Source of the DNA: Massilia sp. IC2-278
GTDB lineage: Bacteria > Pseudomonadota > Gammaproteobacteria > Burkholderiales > Burkholderiaceae_D
Reading direction: 5' to 3'
Length of the DNA stretch: 64,000 nucleotides
Assembly: GCF_020708045.1 (NCBI RefSeq)
Contig: NZ_JAJFES010000001.1
Span: 682,001 to 746,000 of the forward strand
Each line of letters opens with the position of its first letter. Positions within the stretch are counted from its first letter, which is position 1. The notes under the pieces are model-generated. The model did not search any database and was not told the origin of the DNA. It saw only the letters and a program-made list of their open reading frames with translations. Of the stretch, positions 1 through 8,649 are shown one piece after another. A program made the translations under genes and the position numbers.

Positions 1-685
1 CGCCCAGCACCACCGGCGTGCTCAGGGTGCCGTTGTTCGGCGGGTTCTGGGTGTAAAGGGTATCCGTTGCGCTGTCGAGCACGTACAGCGTGGTGCTGGC
101 GGTACCGGCGAAGGAGTTCGTGTAGGCCGCCGCTGTCACCGCTGCATTCGCGGCGCCGCCATTGATCGTGCCGTCGGTGGTGGTCGCGCCGCTGTCGACG
201 TTGATGCGCAAATTCAGGCCGGTATTGCTGACTACGCGCAGACGGTCGGCCTCGGGGTTGAAGTCGACGCCGAAGTCAGTGCCGGCGAGGGCGGTAAAGG
301 GCGCGGTGGTGTCGGCCGCATCCGCCGCCAGCATGGACTTCATGGTGGCGGCGCCGCTGGCGGTATTGATCGTATAGATACGGCCGCTACTGCCGACCGC
401 GTACAGCTGGCCGTCGGCGGGGCGGAAGTCGATGCCGAGCAGGTTTTCGCCACTCTGCAGGCCAGTGATTGCCACATTCGTGCGCACGGTGCCGGGCGCA
501 TCGCGGTTGAATGACACCAGCTTGTTGCTCGCCGTAAGGGCAAACACGTCGCCGGCGGTCATCACCGGCGGGGTTGGCGTCGGGGCGGGCGTGTCGCGGT
601 CGTTGTGATTGCTGCTGCCGCAGGCGGCAAGGGAAAGGGCGACGGTGGAAACGAGGACCAGCTTGGGCAGACGAGGTGTTTTCAT
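1..685 (-). CDS. DUF4394 domain lipoprotein, 3' end cut by window edge
   Basis: Reading the minus strand from ATG at 685 gives 228 codons with no stop before base 1, so the C-terminus lies outside the window. The N-terminus is a lipoprotein signal: basic start, hydrophobic stretch, then a lipobox L-A-A-C with Cys22. A short Pro/Thr-rich linker follows. The rest has the repeated pattern seen in DUF4394 proteins: GIDFRPADGQLYAVG, then GVDFNPEADRLRVVS, then a segment on predicted values (YVLDSATDTLYTQNPPN). This family probably forms a beta-propeller-like extracytoplasmic domain, and its function is unknown. An AGGA-type ribosome site lies about 9 bases upstream of the ATG. Family identification is fairly secure from these phrases; role is not known. 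Confidence 0.85.
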   Translation of the reverse strand, partial: MKTPRLPKLVLVSTVALSLAACGSSNHNDRDTPAPTPTPPVMTAGDVFALTASNKLVSFNRDAPGTVRTNVAITGLQSGENLLGIDFRPADGQLYAVGSSGRIYTINTASGAATMKSMLAADAADTTAPFTALAGTDFGVDFNPEADRLRVVSNTGLNLRINVDSGATTTDGTINGGAANAAVTAAAYTNSFAGTASTTLYVLDSATDTLYTQNPPNNGTLSTPVVLG

Positions 686-821
686 GATCGGCATCCTGAG
701 TAGGTTGGCACCGGGGTGCGGGTATGACGGCGACTGGGCGCTGTCGATACCCTTACTACGTTGGCAACGACGATCTGGATGCAGCGATCTGAAAATATTT
801 TTTGCTAATTCTTGGAGGAAT

Positions 822-1400
822 TTAGCGGTGCACGACCACCAACAAGGCCTTGGCCTCGGTCTTGCCCACATTTCTCAGCACATGATCCTGGTCCGCCGGA
901 TAGCGCGCCGTCCCGCCCGCCTTGACCTTGCGCTTCGATGCGCCGACTTCGATCTCCAGCGTGCCATTGATCACGGTCATGTGCTCCTTCGTGCCCGGGT
1001 CATGCGCCTGCGACGCCAGTTCGCCGCCCGGCGCCAGCGTCAGCTCATACCATTCGTATTGCCCGGCCAGTTCCATCGGCCCCAGGATGCGCAGGGTGTA
1101 GCCGGCATGCGTGCCGGGCAGGGTAGGGGTCTCGTGCGCATCGAGCACGCGGATCGACTCCACGTTCGGGGTTTCCGATGCCAGCAATTCGCCGATCTGC
1201 ACGCCGAGCGCATTCGCCAGACGCCAGGTGATGGCAATGGTAGGATTCGCCTTTTCACGCTCGATCTGGGACAGCATCGACTTCGACACCCCCGCGATGC
1301 GCGACAGGTCCTCCAGCGTCAGGCCGCGCGCCAGGCGCAGGCGCTGCAGGGTGGCGCCGACTTCCGGCGGGGCATTATTCGTCGTGACCAGGGTTTTCAT
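822..1400 (-). CDS. XRE-family regulator with C-terminal cupin domain
   Basis: This 192-residue protein has an N-terminal helix-turn-helix (about residues 14-70, with LTLEDLSRIAGVSKSMLSQIE as the recognition region) and a C-terminal cupin (about 105-190, with the HMTVINGTLEIEVG strand pair). Such XRE-cupin proteins are usually local regulators of amino-acid or amine metabolism, with the cupin sensing a small ligand. It is divergent from kbl-tdh-sdaA across a 194-base gap, so a role in threonine/glycine catabolism is a reasonable inference. The start at 1400 gives a conventional N-terminus ahead of the HTH. The ligand is unknown. Confidence 0.9.
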   Translation of the reverse strand: MKTLVTTNNAPPEVGATLQRLRLARGLTLEDLSRIAGVSKSMLSQIEREKANPTIAITWRLANALGVQIGELLASETPNVESIRVLDAHETPTLPGTHAGYTLRILGPMELAGQYEWYELTLAPGGELASQAHDPGTKEHMTVINGTLEIEVGASKRKVKAGGTARYPADQDHVLRNVGKTEAKALLVVVHR

Positions 1401-1464
1401 CGTTTTCAGGCGCCAGTAAATGGAGAGCCGCCGGACCTTGCCAAGTTCAACAGGTCGGCGTAAT

Positions 1465-1480
1465 ATTCATTATATTGAAT
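1465..1480. promoter_or_regulatory. Interrupted palindrome over the regulator -10 box
   Basis: ATTCA and TGAAT arms (1465-1469 and 1476-1480) are separated by 6 bases. The minus-strand -10 TATAAT (1469-1474) of the XRE-cupin gene lies between them. A protein bound here would block that promoter, so autoregulation, and possibly control of kbl, is a fair guess. No good -35 box is visible. Confidence 0.4.
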
Positions 1481-1594
1481 TTCAGTTCGAGATAGCGAAA
1501 AAGCAGCGCGGCACCGAACTGGTACAACAAGCGGTCAACGGTACAGCATAGTCCAACGGCCGGTCAAGCCGGCAACCACAGACAGGGAAATCAC

Positions 1595-2809
1595 ATGAGC
1601 GAACAAGCGAAGAACGCCTTTTATACTGGCCTGCAGAACAATCTGTCGACCCTGCGCGACCAGGGCCTGTTCAAGCCCGAGCGCGTGCTGGCCTCGCGCC
1701 AGGGCGCCGAGGTGCAGTCGGAAGACGGCCGCACCCTGATCAACATGTGCGCGAATAACTACCTGGGCCTATCGGGCGATGCCGAAACCCAGAAAGCGGC
1801 CGAAGCCGCGCTGGCCAAGTACGGCTACGGCCTGTCGTCGGTGCGCTTCATCTGCGGCACCCAGACCGTGCACAAGGAACTGGAACAGGCGCTGTCGAAG
1901 TTCCTCGGTACCGAAGACACCATCCTGTACGCCGCCGCGTTCGACGCCAACGGCGGCGTGTTCGAGCCGCTGTTCGACGAAAACGACGCCATCATCTCCG
2001 ACGCCCTGAACCACGCCTCGCTGATCGACGGCATCCGCCTGTGCAAGGCCGCGCGCTACCGCTACGCCAACAACGACATGGCCGACCTGGAAGCGCAACT
2101 GCAGGCCGCCACCGCCGCCGGCAAGCGCCACAAGGTCATCGTCACCGACGGCGCCTTCTCGATGGACGGCACCATCGCCCAGCTCGACAAGATCGTCGAA
2201 CTGGCAGAAAAGTATGGCGCCCTGACCCTGATCGACGAATCGCACGCCTCGGGCTTCCTCGGCGCCACCGGCCGCGGCACCCACGAGCACTGCGGCGTGA
2301 TCGGCAAGATCGACATCATCACCGGCACCCTCGGCAAGGCCCTGGGCGGCGCGATGGGCGGCTTCACCTCGGGCCGCAAGGAAGTCATCGAGACCCTGCG
2401 CCAGAAGTCGCGTCCTTACCTGTTCTCGAATACCCTGGCGCCGATGATCGCCGGCGCCTCGCTCGCCGTGCTGGACCGCATCAGCAAGTCGACCGAACTG
2501 CGCGACCGCCTGATGGAAAACACCGCCTACTTCCGCAAGGAGATCGAGCGTATCGGCTTCACCATCAAGCCGGGCACGCACCCGGTGGTGCCGGTGATGC
2601 TGTTCGACGCGCCGGTGGCACAGAAATTCGCCGCGCGCATGTTCGAACTGGGCGTGCTGCTGTCGGGCTTCTTCTACCCGGTGGTGCCGATGGGCCAGGC
2701 GCGCGTGCGCGTCCAGTTGTCCGCCGCCCATACCCGCGAACAGCTCGACACCGTGCTGGCCGCCTTCGAGCAGGCCGGCAAAGAGCTCGGCATCCTCAAG
2801 AATAATTAA
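1595..2809 (+). CDS. kbl: Glycine C-acetyltransferase (2-amino-3-ketobutyrate CoA ligase)
   Basis: A PLP enzyme of the alpha-oxoamine synthase family that cleaves 2-amino-3-ketobutyrate with CoA to glycine and acetyl-CoA, the second step of threonine breakdown. The 404 residues match the family's usual length of about 400. Landmarks are NNYLGL near residue 54, the PLP-ring Asp214 in LIDESHASG, and the Schiff-base Lys248 in TGTLGKALGG. It lies 28 bases upstream of a threonine dehydrogenase gene, which supports this role over the related biotin (BioF) or heme (HemA) enzymes. A purine-rich stretch (CAGGGAAATC) precedes the ATG. Confidence 0.97.
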   Translation: MSEQAKNAFYTGLQNNLSTLRDQGLFKPERVLASRQGAEVQSEDGRTLINMCANNYLGLSGDAETQKAAEAALAKYGYGLSSVRFICGTQTVHKELEQALSKFLGTEDTILYAAAFDANGGVFEPLFDENDAIISDALNHASLIDGIRLCKAARYRYANNDMADLEAQLQAATAAGKRHKVIVTDGAFSMDGTIAQLDKIVELAEKYGALTLIDESHASGFLGATGRGTHEHCGVIGKIDIITGTLGKALGGAMGGFTSGRKEVIETLRQKSRPYLFSNTLAPMIAGASLAVLDRISKSTELRDRLMENTAYFRKEIERIGFTIKPGTHPVVPVMLFDAPVAQKFAARMFELGVLLSGFFYPVVPMGQARVRVQLSAAHTREQLDTVLAAFEQAGKELGILKNN

Positions 2810-2837
2810 TTCATCAGGCTTCAAGGAATATCAGCAA

Positions 2838-3794
2838 ATGGAACGACTCCTCATCATCGGCGCCAACGGCCAGATCGGCAGCGAACTGGTCTCCGCACTC
2901 GCAGAACAACACGGCGCCGGGAATGTGCTCGCCACCGACATCGGCAGCAACAACGTCTACGGCGCGGCGCGCTACGCCCAGCTCGACGTGCTGGACAAGG
3001 ACAAGCTGGCGCAGGTGATCGCCGATGAAGGCATCACCCAGGTCTACCAGCTCGCCGCGCTGCTGTCGGCCACCGGCGAAAAGGCGCCTCTGAAGGCCTG
3101 GACCCTGAACATGGACGGCCTGCTGAACATCCTGGAAGTCGCGCGCGAGCGTGGCGAGGCCGGCAAGCCGCTGAAAGTGTTCTGGCCATCGTCGATTGCC
3201 GCCTTCGGCCCGAACACCCCGGCCGAGAACACCGCGCAGTACACGGTGATGGACCCGACCACGATCTACGGCATCAGCAAGCTGGCCGGCGAGCGCCTGT
3301 GCGAGTACTACCACACCAAGTACGGCGTGGACGTGCGCTCGATCCGCTACCCCGGCATCATCAGCTTCAAGTCGCCTCCGGGCGGCGGCACCACCGACTA
3401 CGCCATCGCCATCTTCCATTCGGCGCTCAAGGGCGAGACCTACGAGTGCTTCCTGGGTCCCGAGACCACGCTGCCGATGATCTACATGCCGGACGCGATC
3501 CGCGCCACCATCGAACTGATGGACGCGCCAGCCGAGCAAGTGAAGATCCGCTCCTCGTACAACGTGGCCGGCGTGTCGTTCAACCCGCGCGAACTGGCTG
3601 CCGCGATCCAGAAGGCCGTGCCGGCATTCGAGATCGCTTACAAGCCCGACAGCCGCCAGGCGATTGCCGATACCTGGCCGAAGAGCCTGGACGACAGCCG
3701 CGCCACGGCGGACTGGGGCTGGAAGGCGCGTGTCGGCATCGAAGAGATGGTGTCGAGCATGCTCGAGAACATCGACGTCGGCGCCACCGCTTAA
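2838..3794 (+). CDS. tdh: L-threonine 3-dehydrogenase, NAD-dependent epimerase type
   Basis: A 318-residue Rossmann-fold protein of the extended short-chain dehydrogenase group. The nucleotide-binding motif GANGQIG is at residues 8-14 and the catalytic Y144-xxx-K148 pair is in IYGISK, with serines 118-119 just before. It resembles the UDP-galactose-epimerase-like threonine dehydrogenases, not the zinc-containing medium-chain Tdh of E. coli. It would oxidise L-threonine to 2-amino-3-ketobutyrate, the substrate of the upstream kbl product. The two genes are 28 bases apart and surely co-transcribed. Confidence 0.92.
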   Translation: MERLLIIGANGQIGSELVSALAEQHGAGNVLATDIGSNNVYGAARYAQLDVLDKDKLAQVIADEGITQVYQLAALLSATGEKAPLKAWTLNMDGLLNILEVARERGEAGKPLKVFWPSSIAAFGPNTPAENTAQYTVMDPTTIYGISKLAGERLCEYYHTKYGVDVRSIRYPGIISFKSPPGGGTTDYAIAIFHSALKGETYECFLGPETTLPMIYMPDAIRATIELMDAPAEQVKIRSSYNVAGVSFNPRELAAAIQKAVPAFEIAYKPDSRQAIADTWPKSLDDSRATADWGWKARVGIEEMVSSMLENIDVGATA

Positions 3795-3827
3795 TCCATC
3801 GCATAATAAGAAAAGCCGGAGACAAAG

Positions 3828-5216
3828 ATGGACATGAGCGTTTTCGATCTGTTCAAGATCGGTATCGGGCCATCGAGCTCGCACACGGTGGGCCCGATGG
3901 TGGCGGCGCGCCGCTTCCTGCTGGAGTCGGGCGCGCTCGATGAAGCGGTCGGCGTCGAAGCCCACCTGTACGGTTCGCTGGCGCTGACCGGCGTCGGCCA
4001 CGCTACGGACAAGGCGGTGATCCTCGGCCTGATGGGCGAGACCCCGCAGGACATCGACCCGGACACGGTCGAGGACAAGCTGGCTGAAGCGGAGCTCGAC
4101 GGCGTGCTGCGCCTCCTCGGCACGCACGAAGTGCCGTTCACGGCGCGCAGCAATCTGGTCTGGCACAAGACCTCGACCCTGCCCGAGCACCCGAACGGCA
4201 TGCGCTTCGTGCTGCAGCTGAAAGACGGCAGCGTCATCGAGCGCATTTATTATTCGGTCGGCGGCGGCTTCATCACCGCGGCCGGCGAAGCGCAGACGCG
4301 CTCGAACGAAGCGCCGCAGACGCAGGTGCCGTTCCCCTTCGACACCATGAGCGAACTGCTGGCCCACGGCAAGCAGCACGGCCTGTCGATCCCGCACATG
4401 CTGCGCGCAAATGAACTGGTGCGCATGAGCGAGGCAGAGCTGGATGCGGGCCTGGACCGCATCTGGGTTACGATGCGCGACTGCATCGCCCATGGTCTCG
4501 TCACCGAAGGCCAGCTGCCGGGTGGCCTGAACGTCAAGCGCCGCGCTGCCACCTTGTGGAAGCAGGCGCACTGCAACGAGGGCAAGCGCGTCAACGAACT
4601 GCCGCACGATGCGACCCACCATGTGACGCTGTATGCGATGGCGGTGAACGAAGAAAATGCGGCGGGCGGGCGTGTGGTGACGGCGCCGACGAATGGCGCG
4701 GCCGGCATCATCCCGGCGGTACTGCGCTACTACGCCGAGGACTGCCGCCCAACCGATGCAGCGAAAGGCATCCGCGACTTCCTGCTGACCTCGAGCGCGA
4801 TCGGCATGCTGTGCAAGAAGAACGCCTCGATCTCGGGCGCCGAAGTCGGCTGCCAGGGCGAAGTCGGCGTGGCCTGCGCGATGGCCGCGGCCGGCCTGGT
4901 GGCGGCGCTCGGCGGGTCGAACGAGCGTATCGAGAACGCGGCCGAAATCGGCATCGAACACCACCTCGGCATGACCTGCGACCCGATCGGCGGTCTGGTG
5001 CAGATTCCCTGCATCGAGCGTAACGGCATGGGCGCGATCAAGGCGATCACGGCGGCCTCGCTGGCGCTGAAGGGCGACGGCACCCACTTCGTCAGCCTGG
5101 ACAACGTGATCGAGACCATGCGCCAGACGGGGGCGGATATGCAGGCGAAGTACAAGGAAACCTCGCTGGGCGGGTTGGCGGTGCATGTGGTGACCGTTAA
5201 TCACGCGGCTTGCTGA
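3828..5216 (+). CDS. sdaA: L-serine ammonia-lyase (L-serine dehydratase)
   Basis: A single-chain iron-sulfur L-serine dehydratase of 462 residues that converts serine to pyruvate and ammonia. The N-terminal beta domain carries [13 protein letters not shown]. The C-terminal alpha domain carries the cysteines that hold the 4Fe-4S cluster: Cys342 (GCQGEVG), Cys384 (MTCDPIGG) and Cys395 (IPCIERN). The protein ends in a Cys, as these enzymes often do, which can cap the cluster as a tail-in-mouth inhibitor. It is third in a run with kbl and tdh, 33 bases after tdh. Glycine made by Kbl can become serine through GlyA (not in the window), so the run can feed threonine carbon into pyruvate. Confidence 0.97.
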   Translation: MDMSVFDLFKIGIGPSSSHTVGPMVAARRFLLESGALDEAVGVEAHLYGSLALTGVGHATDKAVILGLMGETPQDIDPDTVEDKLAEAELDGVLRLLGTHEVPFTARSNLVWHKTSTLPEHPNGMRFVLQLKDGSVIERIYYSVGGGFITAAGEAQTRSNEAPQTQVPFPFDTMSELLAHGKQHGLSIPHMLRANELVRMSEAELDAGLDRIWVTMRDCIAHGLVTEGQLPGGLNVKRRAATLWKQAHCNEGKRVNELPHDATHHVTLYAMAVNEENAAGGRVVTAPTNGAAGIIPAVLRYYAEDCRPTDAAKGIRDFLLTSSAIGMLCKKNASISGAEVGCQGEVGVACAMAAAGLVAALGGSNERIENAAEIGIEHHLGMTCDPIGGLVQIPCIERNGMGAIKAITAASLALKGDGTHFVSLDNVIETMRQTGADMQAKYKETSLGGLAVHVVTVNHAAC

Positions 5217-5568
5217 TCCAGCGGTCGCGATCCCGCACCAGACGTCCGGCCCGCAGCTGCAACCGTACGGTGGGGTGTTTGAGGCCGGGGGCCTCAAACA
5301 CGAAGTGCCCACGCGGAAGCCAGCGCAGCGTTAGCTTCTTCCACATCGAAACCGACGCGTTATCGCGGCGCTTCCAGAGGCGCTGTCGAAACGCGTCGTT
5401 TTCGATTCCTGCATGCGCCAACGCGACGCATGCATCCGCGTGGGCACAGCGTGCCCACCGTACGGTCGCCGCCAACGATTCCCTACACAATCTCGACCAC
5501 ACATACAGGATCTGCCGGCCCGCACTATAATAAAAGAATCAACGCGAGCCCAACCGGATCATTTACGT
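5217..5568. repeat. Gene-free stretch with three inverted-repeat elements
   Basis: No credible gene lies in these 352 bases. They hold three elements. (1) 5263-5316 starts CCGTACGGTGGG and ends GTGCCCACGCGG like the dispersed repeat family, but its core is a 12-bp hairpin, GTGTTTGAGGCC / GGCCTCAAACAC (5275-5286 and 5290-5301, loop GGG). (2) 5345-5361 and 5390-5406 are 17-bp inverted arms with one mismatch, starting ATCGAAA. (3) 5437-5465 is a standard repeat copy in minus orientation. The first hairpin may also end the sdaA transcript, although it has no T-run. Confidence 0.8.
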
Positions 5569-7044
5569 ATGCAATATGTGTCTACCCGCGCAACGAGCGC
5601 GTCCGCTTCCCGCAATCCGGAAACCTTCTCGACCATCCTGCTCGGCGGCCTGGCCCCCGATGGCGGCCTGTTCATGCCGGCCACCTACCCGCAGGTGACG
5701 AACGACGAGCTGACCGCCTGGCGCAAGCTCTCCTACGCCGAGCTGGCCTATGAAATCCTGCGCAAGTTCGCGACCGACATCCCGGACGCCGACCTGAAGG
5801 CGCTCACCGCGAAAACCTACACGCCCGAGGTCTACCGCAACGCACGCGAGGGCGAATCCGCCGCCGACATCACCCCGCTGCGCACCCTGGAAGACGAAAA
5901 CGGCCGCAAGCTGATCCTGCAAGCCCTGTCCAACGGCCCGACCCTGGCCTTCAAGGACATGGCCATGCAATTGCTCGGCAATCTGTTCGAATACGCGCTG
6001 GCCAAGAACGACGACGAACTGAACATCTTCGGCGCCACCTCGGGCGACACCGGCAGCGCCGCCGAGTACGCGATGCGCGGCAAGCGCGGCGTGCGCGTGT
6101 TCATGTTGTCGCCGAACGAGAAGATGAGCGCCTTCCAGACCGCGCAGATGTTCAGCCTGCAGGACCCGAACATCTTCAACATCGCGGTCGAAGGCGTATT
6201 CGACGACTGCCAGGACATGGTCAAGGCGGTCTCGAACGATTTGTCGTTCAAGGCGCGCCACAAGATCGGCACCGTCAACTCCATCAACTGGGCGCGCGTG
6301 GTCGCGCAGGTGGTCTATTACTTCCGCGGCTACCTGGCAGCGACGACCGGCAACGAGCAAAAGGTGTCGTTCACCGTCCCCTCGGGGAACTTCGGCAACA
6401 TCTGCGCCGGCCACATCGCGCGCATGATGGGGCTGCCGATTCATAAGCTGGTGGTTGCCACCAACGAGAACGACGTGCTCGACGAATTCTTCCGCACCGG
6501 CGTCTACCGTGTACGCAAGAGCGCCGAGACCTACCACACCAGCAGCCCGTCGATGGACATCTCGAAGGCCTCGAACTTCGAGCGCTTCGTCTACGACCTG
6601 GTCGGCCAGGACAGCGAACGCACCGCGGCGCTGTTCCGCAAGGTCGACACCCACGGCGGCTTCGACCTCTCCGGCGGGCCGGGCAGCGACGGCGACGAAT
6701 TCGCCCGCGTCGGCGAGTACGGCTTCGCCTCGGGCAAGTCGACCCACGCCGACCGCCTCGACACCATCCGCATGGCCTTCGACGACTATGGCATCACCGT
6801 CGATACCCACACCGCCGACGGCATCAAGGTCGCGCGCGAGCACATCGAAGCCGGCGTGCCGATGATCGTGCTGGAAACCGCGCTCGCTGCCAAATTCAAT
6901 GAAACCATCCTGGAAGCGATCGGGGTCGATGCTGAGCGTCCCGCCGGCTTCGAGGACCTCGAGCTGCTGCCGCAAAAATTCGTGCTGATGCGCCCGAACG
7001 TCGACGAAATGAAGACCTTCATCGCCGCGCACACCGGACTGTAA
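5569..7044 (+). CDS. thrC: Threonine synthase
   Basis: A PLP enzyme that turns O-phospho-L-homoserine into threonine and phosphate. It has 491 residues from the ATG at 5569. The frame is open further upstream to 5413, but that part reads through a repeat element, so the later start is used. Landmarks are the lysine that binds PLP, Lys129 in TLAFKDMAMQ, the phosphate-binding FGATSGDTGSAAEYA, and FTVPSGNFGN. This is the long (class II, E. coli-like) form. moeA starts 2 bases after its stop. The homoserine dehydrogenase gene often found just upstream in relatives is absent; sdaA and a repeat cluster are there instead. Confidence 0.96.
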   Translation: MQYVSTRATSASASRNPETFSTILLGGLAPDGGLFMPATYPQVTNDELTAWRKLSYAELAYEILRKFATDIPDADLKALTAKTYTPEVYRNAREGESAADITPLRTLEDENGRKLILQALSNGPTLAFKDMAMQLLGNLFEYALAKNDDELNIFGATSGDTGSAAEYAMRGKRGVRVFMLSPNEKMSAFQTAQMFSLQDPNIFNIAVEGVFDDCQDMVKAVSNDLSFKARHKIGTVNSINWARVVAQVVYYFRGYLAATTGNEQKVSFTVPSGNFGNICAGHIARMMGLPIHKLVVATNENDVLDEFFRTGVYRVRKSAETYHTSSPSMDISKASNFERFVYDLVGQDSERTAALFRKVDTHGGFDLSGGPGSDGDEFARVGEYGFASGKSTHADRLDTIRMAFDDYGITVDTHTADGIKVAREHIEAGVPMIVLETALAAKFNETILEAIGVDAERPAGFEDLELLPQKFVLMRPNVDEMKTFIAAHTGL

Positions 7045-7046
7045 CC

Positions 7047-8330
7047 ATGACCCCAACGAACGACAAACCCGCGCCGGCGCGGGCGATGCTGACCGTGCGC
7101 GAAGCGCTCGACACGCTGCTCGCCGCCGTGCACCCCGTAGCCGACACCGAACAAATCGCCACGCTCGAGGCCAACGGCCGCGTGCTGGCCCAGGACCAGG
7201 CCTCGACCATCGATGTGCCTTCCGCCGACAACACGCAGATGGACGGCTACGCCGTGCGCGCGCTTGAGTGCATCAATGGCGGCGCCGTCCTGCGCGTGGC
7301 CCAGCGCATCCCGGCTGGCACGGTTGGCGAGCCGCTCGAACCCGGCACCGCCGCGCGCATCTTCACCGGCGCAATGATCCCGCAAGGGGCCGACGCGGTG
7401 GTGATGCAGGAGCAGTGCGAAGCCCAGGGCGAGAACGTGGTGATCCGCCACACGCCAAAGGCCGGCGAATGGATCCGCCGCACCGGCGAAGACATCGTCG
7501 CCGGCTCCACCATCCTCGCTGCCGGCACGCGCCTGCGCAGCCAGGAACTGGGACTGGCTGCCTCGGTTGGGCTTGCGACGCTGCCGGTGTGCCGCCGCGT
7601 GCGCGTGGCCGTGTTCTTCACCGGCGACGAACTGACCATGCCGGGCGAAGCGCCGAATGGCCAGCTGGCGCCGGGCGCCATCTACAACTCGAACCGCTTC
7701 ACCCTGCGCGGCCTGCTGGAAAATTTCGGCTGCCAGATCACCGACTTCGGCATCGTGCCCGATTCGCTGGACGCCACCCGCGCCACGCTGCGCGCAGCGG
7801 CGCGCGAGCACGACCTGATCATCACCTCGGGCGGCGTGTCGGTGGGCGAGGAAGACCACATCAAGCCGGCCGTGGAAGCGGAAGGGCAGCTGAACATGTG
7901 GCAGATCGCCGTCAAGCCGGGCAAGCCGCTGGCGTTCGGCAACGTGCATCGTGAGAATGGCAGCAGCGTAAGCAGCCCCACCGGGGCTGCTTACTTTATC
8001 GGCCTGCCGGGCAATCCGGTGTCGAGCTTCATTACCTTCCTGTTGTTCGTGCGGCCTTTCCTGCTGCGCCTGCAGGGCGTGAGCGGCCCGGTCGAGCCGC
8101 GCGCCTACCAGATGCGCGCCGACTTCAGCCTGCCGAAGGCCGACCGCCGCAACGAATTCCTGCGCGTGCGCGTGAACGCCGGCGGCGGGCTGGAGCTGTT
8201 CACCAACCAGGGTTCGGGCGTGCTGACCTCCACCGTGTGGGGCGACGGCCTGGTCGACAACCCGCCGGGACGCGTGATCAACGAAGGCGACATCGTGCGC
8301 TTCATCCCGTTTGCCGAACTCCAGCACTGA
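7047..8330 (+). CDS. moeA: Molybdopterin molybdotransferase MoeA
   Basis: Inserts molybdate into adenylylated molybdopterin, the last common step of molybdenum cofactor synthesis. The 427 residues show the family landmarks: PSADNTQMDGYAVR, RIFTGAMIPQGADAVV, then SGGVSVGEEDH, VKPGKPLAFG and GLPGNPVSS. Between AFG and GLPGNP there are about 12 more residues than in E. coli MoeA. Nine of these, VSSPTGAAY (codons 308-316), are encoded by a perfect 27-base hairpin at 7968-7994, which looks like an in-frame palindrome insertion. The gene follows thrC by 2 bases and precedes moaD by 4, so all three are co-transcribed. Confidence 0.96.
   Translation: MTPTNDKPAPARAMLTVREALDTLLAAVHPVADTEQIATLEANGRVLAQDQASTIDVPSADNTQMDGYAVRALECINGGAVLRVAQRIPAGTVGEPLEPGTAARIFTGAMIPQGADAVVMQEQCEAQGENVVIRHTPKAGEWIRRTGEDIVAGSTILAAGTRLRSQELGLAASVGLATLPVCRRVRVAVFFTGDELTMPGEAPNGQLAPGAIYNSNRFTLRGLLENFGCQITDFGIVPDSLDATRATLRAAAREHDLIITSGGVSVGEEDHIKPAVEAEGQLNMWQIAVKPGKPLAFGNVHRENGSSVSSPTGAAYFIGLPGNPVSSFITFLLFVRPFLLRLQGVSGPVEPRAYQMRADFSLPKADRRNEFLRVRVNAGGGLELFTNQGSGVLTSTVWGDGLVDNPPGRVINEGDIVRFIPFAELQH
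7968..7994. repeat. Perfect palindrome inside moeA
   Basis: GTAAGCAGCCCC (7968-7979), a 3-base loop, then GGGGCTGCTTAC (7983-7994). It occupies nine complete codons in frame and falls in a surface-loop position where the protein is longer than its E. coli relative. It does not match the intergenic repeat family of this window. Confidence 0.85.
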
Positions 8331-8334
8331 CACC

Positions 8335-8592
8335 ATGTACATCGAACTGCGATTTTTTGCCTCCGTGCGCGAGGCTTTGGGCCTGGCGCAGGAGCGTGTG
8401 GAACTACCCGACGACGTGCGCACCGTGGGTGCGGTACGCGACTACCTGATCGCGCGCGGCGGCGCCTGGGCCGAAACCCTGGCGCACGGACGCGCGCTGC
8501 GCATGGCCTTCAACCACGTGATGTGCGCGCCGGAGACGGCGATTGTCGAAGGTGGAGAAGTGGCGTTCTTCCCGCCCGTGACGGGCGGGTAA
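8335..8592 (+). CDS. moaD: Molybdopterin synthase small subunit MoaD
   Basis: An 85-residue ubiquitin-fold protein. It ends in the required Gly-Gly (PPVTGG), which is thiocarboxylated and donates sulfur to precursor Z within molybdopterin synthase. The start at 8335, 4 bases after the moeA stop, gives the usual family N-terminus MYIELRFFASVREALG. The partner gene moaE, often next in line, is not here; a repeat element and a convergent gene follow. Confidence 0.95.
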   Translation: MYIELRFFASVREALGLAQERVELPDDVRTVGAVRDYLIARGGAWAETLAHGRALRMAFNHVMCAPETAIVEGGEVAFFPPVTGG

Positions 8593-8615
8593 AAAAACGC
8601 CGGCTGGCGATAGCC

Positions 8616-8647
8616 GCAGGGTGGACGGGGAACCCGTCCACCCTACC
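8616..8647. repeat. Palindromic repeat between convergent moaD and TRAP gene
   Basis: AGGGTGGACGGG (8618-8629) pairs with CCCGTCCACCCT (8633-8644) around a GAA loop. It shares the AGGGTGG frame of the dispersed family but both ends read AGGGTGG, so it has no GCGG end. It sits between two convergent stops and could act as a shared transcription stop, though the A/T run is only upstream (AAAAAAA at 8591-8597, which is a T-run on the minus strand). Confidence 0.75.
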
Positions 8648-8649
8648 GA

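Noticed and set aside
1401-1594. Glycine riboswitch before kbl
   Set aside because: I see neither the paired aptamer pattern nor the conserved cores; only a palindrome at the divergent promoter.
5413-5568. Longer ThrC N-terminus
   Set aside because: It would translate a dispersed repeat. ThrC begins normally at 5569.
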